From Eutreptiella sp. 'Long Island Sound 2002' (lineage: Eukaryota; Euglenozoa; Euglenophyceae; Eutreptiales; Eutreptiaceae), in contig OZ038383.1 in assembly GCA_964036045.1 (NCBI GenBank), positions 41,128,354 through 41,192,353 of the forward strand: a stretch of DNA of 64,000 nucleotides, read 5' to 3'. Shown piece after piece: positions 20,374 to 30,379 of the stretch. The notes below the pieces were generated by a model. The model saw only the letters and a list, made by a program, of their open reading frames with translations. It was not told where the DNA came from and did not search any database. Numbering within the stretch: position 1 is the stretch's first letter; the number at the start of each line of letters is the position of its first letter. Position numbers and translations under genes: made by a program.

Positions 20374-20719
20374 ACCCAGGTCCCTGGCCACCCTCCCCCC
20401 CTGGATGAATAGGAAACGGAGCCGCCGGTGCAACAGGTCCCGTAGGCCCCCACTTAGTCTCAGGCCCGTGGAAATTTCGTCCAGCCACCCTTGTCCTCGT
20501 TACAGCCGGATCAATCTCTCCACAGCCCTCTCCCGGGGGCAGTCATCGTTTACCGGCGCCGCCGGCTGCACGTCGGGCCAGCGTCGCCAGGTGCTGGGCT
20601 CCGAGACCCGCTGTGGTTCGGGGCCGCGTCCTCCATGTCGTGAAACCCCGGGGTCGTCCTTGGAACCGTCCACCCCCTCAGGGTTGTCCGGGGGCTTGCG
20701 CTCCTCCACCGGCGTCACT

Positions 20720-22092
20720 CTATCGTGGGGGACCCATCTCCACGTCTTGTTCCTCATCGATGTCGATGGGACTCTCCTTGGAAGTAACCGGGGCGTTTGG
20801 TGGCCCGCTGTCAGCCCTACTCCGTGTCGGCATCGGGTCCACGGACCTCGTGCCCCCGGGAGGCTCGACTTCTGGTGGGGCTCTTGTTCCTGTGACTCCT
20901 TCCGAGACCGTGCGTCGGGATTTGCGGCCTCCTCTCCCCTGGCGCCCTGTGCCGACCGTCCGTACCGCTGTGGCGCTCTCCTTTGCGGCCCCGCCGTCTC
21001 CTTCCGCGGGTTGTGTCCTCTTGGCCTCTGCCGGGGATGTGCGGACTTTCTCGTCATTTTCGAAGAGCTCCACGAGACTGGCCGGCCACGAGTCCCTGAT
21101 ATCGGTTCTTCTCCAGCGGATTCCTTCAGTGGCTGGCCAAGGCAGTCGCATAGTCTGCACACATTCAAATTCGTCGGGGGACACGCGTATAGGTGAGCAA
21201 TTTTGATGCTGTGCCATCTACCCGACCACAGGAGATGCCTCCACGGAAGTCCCAACCACCGAAGGTAGGTTGCGCCCGCTCGTCTCCAGGCATGCCACTT
21301 GGCCTCTCCTCTGTCGGTCCCCTGCAAGAGCTTGGCCATACCCATTTCGAGATCCGCTGCTCGTCCCAATGCTGGCGCCTCATTGGGTGCGATCCTGCGG
21401 AGCCACGTAGCCCATGCTTGCGCGTATGGCCCCAGTCGTCTCGTGATCCGGCGATGGTCTCGTTTGATCCCCTGGTACGTGATTCCCACCTTGGAGATGT
21501 TCGATCGGCGAAGCGACCATCTTTCTCCTACTCTGCAGAGCGTGGCGAAGGATAGGACGGCTGCGGCATAGATTTTCCACTCCCCCACCCTGGAGCATGA
21601 TTCGGCCATGAGCTGGAGCAGGTCGGGCCCTCCAAATTGCCGCTGTCCCGGGGAATCCACTGCCGCCTTGGAAATTCTCCACAGCCTGTCCCACTGCAGG
21701 GGGGGGATCCACCCCAAGGTAGCGACTGCCTTGAGGGCGGATATGCATCCTCTGGCCGCCGCCGCCTTCTGGCCCTGTGCAAACATGGAGAGCACGACCT
21801 TTTCCGCCAACGTCTGCATGTCCCCCGGCTGGATAGCGCCCCCGAACTGGGCAAATCGTCGAAGGTGGCTCGTGTAGGTTCTTCGCGTCCATGGCCGCCA
21901 CGTTGAAACCAGACAGGCCGCTGGGCACTCCGTGGGGTCGGTCTCTCCCAAGATTTGCCATGCATCCACCACCGCTGGCCAGTCGATGACGTCCTGGGAA
22001 GCCACAGGGGTGGGTGCCAGCACAGCCCCCCCCTTTCGGAAGCGGTCCAGCCGTTGTAGCATTGATGTCGCGTCCACCGGCTGGGCCGCCAA
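20720..22092 (-). CDS. Tyrosine recombinase of the YR retrotransposon
   Basis: ATG at 22092, eight bases after the gag stop begins. The catalytic set is complete: R187 in LCRVGERW, H267-x-x-R270 in WHAWRRAGATYL, W293-H294 in SGRWHS and the nucleophile Y302 in AHLYA. Residues about 65-125 resemble the SAM-like core-binding domain. Tyrosine recombinases cut and join DNA through a 3'-phosphotyrosine; in DIRS-like elements this integrates the circular DNA. After Y302 the starting frame goes on into low-complexity Arg/Pro-rich sequence to 20500. A second frame, shifted at a short C run (about 21176), gives a better tail: SPDEFECVQTMRLPWPATEG, then an acidic end at a TAG (20720). That frame is probably the true C-terminus. 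Confidence 0.88.
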
Positions 22093-22098
22093 ATCCCG

Positions 22099-22683
22099 TC
22101 ACTCCAGTCTGGGGCAGTTCCATACCCAGTGCCTTTCGATGAGCCCGTGACCTTTGCACGTTTTACAGGGCCCCACTGGGGCGGAGTCCGATCGCACCCA
22201 CTCTCCTTTATAGACCTCGAAATACTCAACCCCATCCACCATTTTGAAACGACGTCGCATGACCTTTTTAAGGCGTGCCCCCGCTGTACTCAGGCCCGAG
22301 GTGAAGTCAGGGTCTGCTGATGCTTGTTTAGAGGAAGTTGAGTCTGACTCGTAGCGCTCCTTGTAACAGTGGACGGAGGACCACACCAGCAGCCACAAAG
22401 ACTCCACCATGAGCACCGCAGAGCTGTTCAAGGACAACACCGGGGGGGGGTTTGCCTGAGCTGTCATCCCTGGGGGCGTCCCCTGCCGAATCTCCAGTCC
22501 CCACCAGCTCAGTCCATACCGTGGTGTGTTTCTTCTGGTCGTCCGAGAGGTTGAAGAGGAGGGGGTTCTGCGCCTCGTCATCCCACTTGGGGGCCATTCT
22601 CATGGCATCCAGCGGCAGGGCTTCCTTGAGGATCGCGCATTTGAGGTAGTACAGGACCCTGATGACCCATTGAGGGTGGTTCC
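22099..22683 (-). CDS. Gag C-terminal part (after the nested insertion), frame-broken
   Basis: Continues the gag frame of 28552-29009 once the palindromic element and one copy of its 2-bp duplication are ignored. It reads WNHPQWVIRVLYYLKCAILK and onward to a C/G run at about 22441-22450. The productive frame then changes and runs through MVDGVEYFEVYKGEWVRSD to a zinc knuckle CKTCKGHGLIERHWVWNCP and a TGA at 22099-22101. The knuckle (C-x2-C...H...C) binds nucleic acid in retroelement Gag proteins. The single frame break sits in the homopolymer, so an indel or sequencing error explains it. Confidence 0.75.
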
Positions 22684-24243
22684 ATGTACCTGCGGCTCAC
22701 TGGTGGCTAAGTGGAAATGTGAAGTTGGGGCTCATTTGGGGCTCAGTTGGGCATTGCGATGTCTTTGTGCTTGTTTGTGGTGCGTTTTGCATGCTAGGTA
22801 ATGTGCGTTTAATGTTTTTAGAAGTTTTAGATACTCACTTGGTCAAGGTTCAAGGGGGGGGGCTACTTTTTTTGGCGACGGCTCAGTTGACTGAGCGCCC
22901 GATTGTGCCGTCACTTAGCCGTCACTGAGCCGGCTCACTGAGCGCTCAGTGAGCGCTCAGTGAGAGCTAATTGGGGGCTCACTCGGGGCTCACTCAGGAG
23001 TTTCTCCCCCTTTCCGCCCTCTCTTTCCACCCTTGCTGGCCCACACTTCACCCTTTTCACACCAACATCGGTCCGCAGTTCTCACCACATCTTTTCTCCA
23101 AGAACTTGAGCGTGCATGCACACATACATACTTGCATACATGTACCCGTGGCGACAAACACACAAACATCCAAACACACACTCTTCGTCAGGCACACAAA
23201 TATCCAAACACATACACACACATACACCCATACACACGTCCACACACACATGCACATGCACAAATTGACAACCACATTCATTCTTGTGTGCAATTATCTT
23301 GCGTGTACATAAACACATGGCCACATTGAACCATGTGAAGTGAAGGGCTAGGGAGAGATGGTTACTGGATTGGGGTTCGGGGATATGAACCTAACCATTT
23401 GCGAGGGTGTTCCTTGTTGCCTCATTAAAATGGCACCCACCCACCCCATACACACACACACACACAATGAAGCACAAGTAGCACAAAGGACATTGCTCGC
23501 TTTTGTGAGGTTCATCATACAACCATCTTGACCTACACCATGACACATTGATCCCCCTCCCTCCTTATCCCCTCCCCTCCCCTTTCGCTATGCTACGTTC
23601 CCCCGCTTCCCTCGTGCGTAGCCCTTCTATTCTCTTGCCTGTCCCGTCCCCTTGTCCTACCTTTCTTGATTTTTGGCCGTGGCATCACATTCATGATGGT
23701 GGCGGCAATGACGATGACCTATGCAGGTATGCTGTGCTATTATGTGTGTGGGTGTGTGTGTGCGTGCTTGCGTGCATGTGTAGTTGTGCCCATGCGCATG
23801 TGCGCAAGTGTAGATGGTTTGTTCGTTCTTGGTTTCTCTCATAGTGTGTGTTGGTATGTATGCTTGTGTGTGTGGGGGGGGTGGGGGGCTTGCTTGGATC
23901 GATGCGTGGGTGAAGGTGTCCTTGTGCGTCACTGTGAGTGTGTGACTGCATTCTTTGATTTCTGGTCGCCTAGGTTTGTGTGCATATGTGGATTCGTGAA
24001 TGTGTGTACGCGCAGGTGTGTGTGTGTGTGTGTGTGTTGCAGCTGTTGTTTTGGATGTTGTTGTTGGTTTTGGTGTTGTGTGGCATAGGCTTTGATTGTG
24101 TGCGCATAACATTGCGTTTGTGGCTGCAGATGCAGGTATGGTTGTGTTTGTGGTTGTAGTTGTGGTTCTGGGCTTGCGTGAGGTTGTTGCTATGGCCGTT
24201 GTGGTAGCTCTCGTTGTGGGTGTGGTTATGGTAGTGGCTGTGG

Positions 24244-24325
24244 TTGCGGCTTTGGTTGTGGGTGTGGGTGTGGGTGTGGGTGTGGGTGTGGGTGTGGGTG
24301 TGGGTGTGGGTGTGTTTCTGCAAGC
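24244..24325. repeat. (GGGTGT)n tract of the left arm
   Basis: A hexamer tract GGGTGTGGGTGTGG; its inverted copy lies at about 26850-26905 in the right arm. It gives rise to spurious Val-Gly and Thr-Pro frames. Confidence 0.85.
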
Positions 24326-24903
24326 TGTGTTGTGTGTGGATTTGGTTGTGGTTGTGTCAGTGTGTGTGGCCCTGGCTGTGGCGAAGGCTGCAGTTGCAGC
24401 TTTCACTGTGGCTGCAGCTGTTCTTTGGGTTCTGGCTGTAGCTGTGGGGGGGGGGGGGGGGGGTTAAAGGACTGCAAAGAGGGGGGCTCAAATCACCATC
24501 CACCCCCTCCCAAAAAAAACCGCACCAAGTTAACAGTGACAGTGTACAGTGACAGTGTACAACGACAGTGTATAGTGAGAGCATACAGTGAGTGTAGAGT
24601 GACAGTGTAGAGTGCTAGTATAGAGACTTGGGCGTTGTAGCGGACGTACTGTGTGTGGGGATACATTCTATGAGACCTTGGGGAGTACAGTGTACAGTGT
24701 ACAGTGTACAGTGTACAGTGTACAGTGACAATGTACAGTGACAGTGTATAGTGACAGTGTGCAGTGGCAGTGTGCAGTGTGCAGTGACAGCGTACAGTGC
24801 CAGAATACAGTGTACCATGTACAGTGACAGTAGACAGTGACAGCATTGACAGTGCACATGGACAGTGTACAGTGACAGTGTACATGGACAGTGTACAGTG
24901 ACA

Positions 24904-25076
24904 GTGAATCATGAGTGAGCCCTCACTGAGCGCTCACTGAGCCATTTGGCGCGCTCACTGAGCCATTTGGCGCGCTCACTGAGCGCTCAGTGAGCGCGCG
25001 AAACGGCTCAGTGAGCGCTCAGTGAGCGCGCCAAATGGCTCAGTGAGCGCTCAGTGAGGGCTCACTCATGGTTCAC
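24904..25076. repeat. Secondary palindrome in the left arm
   Basis: A self-complementary stretch of GCTCACTGAGCGCTCACTGA and GCCATTTGGCGCGC units with its own centre near 24990. The mirror copy lies at about 26075-26250 with a centre near 26165. Confidence 0.8.
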
Positions 25077-25079
25077 TGT

Positions 25080-26070
25080 CACTGTACACTGTCACTGCAC
25101 ACTGTGTATTGCACACTGCCCACTGCACACTGTGTATTGCACACTGCACACTGCATACTGTGTATTGCACACTGCACACTGCACACTGTGTGTTACAAAT
25201 TGCACACTGCACACTGCAATGCACACTGCACACTGTAATGCACACTGCACACTGTGTATTGCACACTGCACACTGAGCGCCCGAACGCTTGCACTGTACG
25301 GTGTGCAGTGTGCATGACACAGTGTGCAGTGTGCATTACACAGTGTGTAGTGCGCAGTGTACACTGCGCACTGCACACTGTGTACTGCACACTGCACACT
25401 GCACACTGTGTATTGCACACTGCACATTGTGTATTGCATACTGCACACTGCAATGCACACTGCACACTGCACACTGGAAACTGTGCATTACAAATTGCAC
25501 ACTGCACACTGTAATGCACACTGCACACTGTGTATTGCACACTACACACCGCACCCTGTGTAATGCACACTGGGTATTGCACACTGCACACGGTGCAATG
25601 TGCAATACCCAATGTGCAATACACAGGGTGCAGCGTGTAGTGTGCATGACACAGTGTGCAGTGTGCATTACACAGTGTGCAGTGTGGATTACATCACACA
25701 TGCAGTATGCAATACACAATGTGCAGTGTGCAATACACAGTGTGCAGTGTGCAGTGTGCAGTACACAGTGTGCAGTGCGCAGTGTACACTGCGCACTACA
25801 CACTGTGTAATGCACACTGCACACTGTGTCATGCACACTGCACACCGTACAGTGCAAGCGTTCGGGCGCTCAGTGTGCAGTGTGCAATACACAGTGTGCA
25901 GTGTGCATTACAGGGTGTGCAGTGTGCATTGCAGTGTGCAGTGTGCAATTTGTAACACACAGTGTGCAGTGTGCAGTGTGCAATACACAGTATGCAGTGT
26001 GCAGTGTGCAATACACAGTGTGCAGTGGGTAGTGTGCAATACACAGTGTGCAGTGACAATGTACAGTGAC
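25080..26070. repeat. CACTG-type minisatellite at the palindrome centre
   Basis: A dense array of CACACTGCACACTGTGTATTG units; the orientation flips near 25594. Cys-rich frames on both strands are translations of this array, not genes. A closely similar array lies outside the element at 29424-30158. Confidence 0.85.
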
Positions 26071-26074
26071 AGTG

Positions 26075-26250
26075 AACCATGAGTGAGCCCTCACTGAGCG
26101 CTCACTGAGCCATTTGGCGCGCTCACTGAGCCGTTTCGCGCGCTCACTGAGCGCTCAGTGAGCGCTCAGTGAGCGCGCCAAATGGCTCAGTGAGCGCTCA
26201 GTGAGCGCGCCAAATGGCTCAGTGAGCGCTCAGTGAGGGCTCACTCATGG
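26075..26250. repeat. Secondary palindrome in the right arm
   Basis: Inverted counterpart of the palindrome at 24904-25076, with its own centre near 26165. Confidence 0.8.
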
Positions 26251-28551
26251 TTCACTGTCACTGTACACTGTCCATGTACACTGTCACTGTACACTGTCCA
26301 TGTGCACTGTCAATGCTGTCACTGTCTACTGTCACTGTACATGGTACACTGTATTCTGCCAAAGTACGCTGTCACTGCACACTGCACACTGCCACTGCAC
26401 ACTGTCACTATACACTGTCACTGTACACTGTCACTGTACACTGTACACTGTACACTGTACACTGTACTCTGTACACTGTACTCCCCAAGGTCTCATAGAA
26501 TGTATCCCCACACACAGTACGTCCGCTACAACGCCCAAGTCTCTATACTAGCACTCTACACTGTCACTCTACACTCACTGTATGCTCTCACTATACACTG
26601 TCGTTGTACACTGTCACTGTACACTGTCACTGTTAACTTGGTGCGGTTTTTTTTGGGAGGGGGTGGATGGTGATTTGAGCCCCCCTCTTTGCAGTCCTTT
26701 AACCCCCCCCCCCCCCACAGCTACAGCCAGAACCCAAAGAAAAGCTGCAGCCACAGTGAAAGCTGCAACTGCAGCCTTCGCCACAGCCAGGGCCACACAC
26801 ACTGACACAACCACAACCAAATCCACACACAACACAGCTTGCAGAAACACACCCACACCCACACCCACACCCACACCCACACCCACACCCACACCCACAC
26901 CCACAACCAAAGCCGCAACCACAGCCACTACCATAACCACACCCACAACGAGAGCTACCACAACGGCCATAGCAACAACCTCACGCAAGCCCAGAACCAC
27001 AGCTACAACCACAAACACAACCATACCTGCATCTGCAGCCACAAACGCAATGTTATGCGCACACAATCAAAGCCTATGCCACACAACACCAAAACCAACA
27101 ACAGCATCCAAAACAACAGCTGCAAAAGCTGCAACACACACACACACATTGGCACACACACACACACACACACCTGCGCGTACACACATTCACGAATCCA
27201 CATACGCACACAAACCTAGGCGACCAGAAACCAAAGAATGCAGTCACACACTCACAGTGACGCACAAGGACACCTTCACCCACGCATCGATCCAAGCAAG
27301 CCCCCCCCCCCCCCCGACTCACACACAAACATACATACAAACACACTAAATGAGAGAAACCAAGAGGGAACAAACCATCCACACTTGCGCACATGCACAT
27401 GGGCACAAGCACACACCCACGAACACACACAATAGCACAACATACCTGCAAAGGTCATCGTCATTGCCGCCACCATCATGCACTCGATGCCATGGCCAAC
27501 AAATAGGGAAGGCATGGCAAGGGCAGGGCAAGGGGACGCGACAGGCAAGATAAGAGAAGGGGTTGGCATGGGGTAAGCGGGGGGATCAGGCATGGCAAAA
27601 GGGGACGGGAGGGGATAAGGAGGGAGGGGAATGAGTGTGTCATGGTGTAGTTCAAGATTGTTGTATCATGAACCTCACAAAAGCGAGCAATATCCTCTGT
27701 GCCCTACTTGTGCTTCATGGCGCGCGCGCCCGTGTGTGTGTGTGGGGGGGGGGGGGGTGCCATTGTCATGAGGCAACAAGGAACACCCTCGCAAATGGTT
27801 AGGTTCATATCCCCGAACCCCAATCCAGTAACCATCTCTCCCTAGCCCTTCACTTCACATGGTTCAATGTGGCCATGTGTTTATGTACACGCAAGATAAT
27901 TGCACACAAGAATGAATGTGGTTGTCAATTTGTGCATGTGCATGTGCGTGTGGACGTGTGTATGGGTGTATGTGTGTGTATGTGTTTGGATATTTGTGTG
28001 TGATTGATGAAGAGTGTGTGTTTGGATGTTTGTGTGTTTGTCGCCACGGGCACATGTATGCAAGTATGTATGTGTGCATGCACGCTCAAGTTCTTGGAGA
28101 AAAGATGTGGTGAGAACTGCGGACCGATGTTGGTGTGAAAAGGGTGAAGTGTGGGCCGGCAAGGGTGGGAAGAGAGGGCGGAAAGGGGGAGAAAGTCCTG
28201 AGTGAGCCCCCAATTAGCTCTCACTGAGCGCTCACTGAGCGCTCAGTGAGCCATTTGGCGCGCTCAGTGAGCGCTCACTGAGCGCTCAGTGAGCCGGCTC
28301 AGTGACGGCTCAGTGACGGCTCAGTCGGGGTGCTCAGTCAACTGAGCCGTCGAAAAAAAGAAACCCCCCCGGTCAAATCCTCTTGGCCTAGGGATTGGTA
28401 TCCCTTTGGGGACATTCCAAAACCCCAACCCACCCCCGAAAGCCACAACTTTTCACATTAAACCCCTTGAAAAACACCACTTAGCCCCAAATGAGCCGTT
28501 TTAGCCCCAACTGAGCCCCAACTTCACATTTCCAAGTGAGCCGCAGGTACA

Positions 28552-29009
28552 CATACCAAGGCCAGCTCATGTAACTCCTTGAGGCACAGGGTTGGCACAG
28601 ACTTTTCCGACCGCGTGGGGACTTCCGATAGACTGTTGACCTTCTCCGTGAGGGACTTGATCAGGGCAGCCTGTCCCTCTAACAAGCTAAGCAGGGCAGG
28701 GTCCGAAGCCTTGTTGACAGTGTCTGGCTGTACCCTGATTTTCTCAAAGGCCCCTGTGGTCATATTTATTTGGACCTGCTCTGTCAATGTGTAGCCAATC
28801 AGATTCTCAATGAGCGCCCTCTCTGTCCCTCCAAATCCTGAGGCACTGGCAAATGTCTGGAGCCATTGCGAACGCGAAGCCCCCATATGGCGAAGGGACT
28901 TGGTTAACCGCATTTTTGCCTTAGCCCAGGACGCTGCTGGGGTTCCCTCTCGCACAGAGTCGTGCACTCCGGCCTGGAGGTAATCCTGAAATTCCATGCA
29001 TTCCGCCAT
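28552..29009 (-). CDS. Gag N-terminal part (before the nested insertion)
   Basis: ATG at 29009-29007, directly after repeat A1, opens MAECMEFQDYLQAGVHDSVR. The product is a mostly helical protein of about 152 codons with a leucine-rich helix (ALLSLLEGQAALIKSLTEKV), ending at ELHELALV where the palindromic element begins. An in-frame reading extends upstream through A1, but the ATG just inside A1 is the natural start because A1 is a terminal repeat. It continues at 22683. Role in the family: particle-forming and RNA-binding protein. No stops or frameshifts occur in this part. Confidence 0.75.
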
Positions 29010-29010
29010 C

Positions 29011-29090
29011 TTCCCCAGGCAAAATTTCAAAAACAATCTGGAACAAATAAGACACACATATAAAACCCCAGTTAGCAAAGCTAACAGTCG
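29011..29090 (-). repeat. Split direct repeat A1 (5' terminus)
   Basis: Direct copy of A2 at 18353-18432. It forms the outer 5' end of the YR retrotransposon and is followed within a few bases by the gag ATG. Transcription of the element probably starts in or near it. Confidence 0.88.
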
Positions 29091-29423
29091 GAGGACAATG
29101 CTTGGCATCACATCCCGCATCCCGTGCCGCCATCCCCCCCTTGATTGACGGGTGGCTTCGCATCAACATCTGTTGTGGTATCTAGGCACTCCGTGGTATC
29201 CACCAACTCCAAATGTTATGGCTCTTTTGCCTGTTCTGTCTGTTCCACACCACAATTGTTCTTTGCGTCAACTTCGTGATCCTTGCCCTTGGGCTGCTGC
29301 ACATTACCCCTGTCCACCTTGGACTGCTCTGCACCATCTTGCCCAACGCAGGCATCGGATGTTGCTCTCGCGGGAGCGGTGGCTGCTCCTGCGGCGGCGG
29401 TTTCAGCGGTGGTATCCCTGTGT
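29091..29423 (-). pseudogene. Coding fragment of the interrupted host gene
   Basis: The minus strand reads as acidic, hydrophilic protein: DTTAETAAAGAATAPARATS, then EVDAKNNCGVEQTEQAKEP, a TAA at about 29219, and HLELVDTTECLDTTTDVDAK. Glutamine would fit the TAA. On the left it is cut by the A1 end of the YR element and on the right by the CACTG minisatellite. It plausibly continues the frame at 30159-30200 (TPLQTPESQTEPL). Confidence 0.35.
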
Positions 29424-30158
29424 AGTGCACACTACACACAGTGTGCAGTGTGCAGTGTGCAATACGCAGCGTGCAGTGTGCAGTGTGCAGTGTGCAATAC
29501 ACAGTGTGCAGAGTGTATTACACAGTGTGCAGTGTGCATTACAGTGTGCAGTGTGCAATTTGTAACACACAGTGTGCAGTGTGCACTATGCAGTGTGCAA
29601 TACACAGTATGCAGTGTGCACTGTGCAATACACAGTGTACAGTGTGCAGTGTGCATTATAGTGTGCAGCGTGCAATACACAGTGTGCAGTGCGCAGTGTA
29701 CACTGCGCACTACACGTTGTGTAATGCACACTGCACACTGTGTATTGCACACTGCACAGTGCACACTAGGCATTGCACACTGCACACGGTGCACTGTGCA
29801 GTGTGCAGTGTGCCACTGCACACTGGGTATTGCACACTGCACACGGTGCAGTGTGCAGTGTGCAGTGTGCCACTGCACACTGGGTATTGGACACTGCACA
29901 CTGTGCACTGTGCAGTGTGCAGTGTGCAGTACACAGTGTGCAGTGCGCAGTGTACACTGCGCACTACACACCGTGTAATGCACACTGCACACTGTGCCAT
30001 GCACACTGCACACCGTACAGTGCAAGCGTTCGGGCGCTCAGTGTGCAGTGTGCAATACACAGTGTGCAGTGTGCATTACAGGGTGTGCAGTGTGCATTGC
30101 AGTGTGCAGTGTGCAATTTGTAACACACAGTGTGCAGTGTGCAGTGTGCAATACACCA
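29424..30158. repeat. CACTG-type minisatellite outside the palindrome
   Basis: The same minisatellite as at 25080-26070; the stretch 30016-30155 matches 25848-25985 almost base for base, including CAAGCGTTCGGGCGCTCAG. It lies outside the YR element and splits a coding-like frame. Apparent Cys-rich frames are artefacts. Confidence 0.85.
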
Positions 30159-30179
30159 GCGGCTCTGTTTGGGACTCTG

Positions 30180-30350
30180 GCGTCTGCAAAGGCGTCGTTG
30201 GAAACAATTGCGAAGCGGTTGCACATGGGGCTTGTGCAGTGCAAACGTATGAAGCGTACAAAGCGTTCGGTTTGAGAGCGGTTGCAAATGGGGGTTGTTG
30301 GCCCTTCGGGAGGTACGAGACGTGCGCAATGTGTGGTGGGAACATTTCCG
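30180..30350. repeat. GGTTGCA repeat tract
   Basis: Diverged members of the GGGTTGC family (GCGGTTGCACATGGGG; GCGGTTGCAAATGGGGGTT) with a GAGGTACGAGACGTGC box. Confidence 0.5.
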
Positions 30351-30379
30351 CCACTGTCGCACAATGCAAACATAGACCT

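Larger units (their letters stand above)
22686..28551. mobile_element. Giant palindromic (foldback) element nested in gag
   Basis: The ends are inverted copies starting TGTACCTGCGGCTCACT at 22686 and ending with the complement at 28551. A 2-bp direct duplication CA flanks it (22684-22685 and 28552-28553). The two halves are near mirror images about a centre close to 25594, so each arm is about 2.9 kb. Arms contain TGAGCGCTCA palindromes, CA/TG tracts, a (GGGTGT)n tract, a TGTACAGTGACAG repeat and a CACACTG-type minisatellite. The longest open frames are low-complexity translations of these repeats, so there is no transposase. It is therefore probably a non-autonomous foldback transposon mobilised in trans. 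Removing it with one CA restores the gag frame exactly. Confidence 0.85.
18205..29090 (-). mobile_element. DIRS/Ngaro/PAT-like YR retrotransposon with split direct repeats
   Basis: The element reads on the minus strand. A1 (29011-29090) is at its 5' end; B1 (18435-18484), A2 (18353-18432) and B2 (18205-18254) are at its 3' end, the split-direct-repeat arrangement known from PAT, Ngaro and kangaroo elements. Inside are gag, a tyrosine recombinase, RT and RNase H, in that order. It carries a nested 5866-bp palindromic element in gag; without it the retrotransposon is about 5.0 kb. In this class the reverse-transcribed circle is integrated by the recombinase, which leaves no target duplication, and none is seen. 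All frame breaks fall at or beside G/C runs. No methyltransferase domain follows RNase H. Confidence 0.85.

Noticed and set aside
20500-20719. YR protein continuing to 20500 in its starting frame
   Set aside because: After the catalytic tyrosine this frame becomes low-complexity, while the shifted frame ending at 20720 gives a more natural tail. The long extension is probably a shadow.
23657-24406. 250-codon Thr-Pro-rich frame, with its mirror copy at 26582-27349
   Set aside because: It derives from CA and (GGGTGT)n tracts inside the palindromic element; composition explains the absence of stops.
25054-26094. Cys-rich reading frames on both strands
   Set aside because: They are translations of a CACTG minisatellite, are mirrored on the other strand and have no start, domain or codon structure of a gene.
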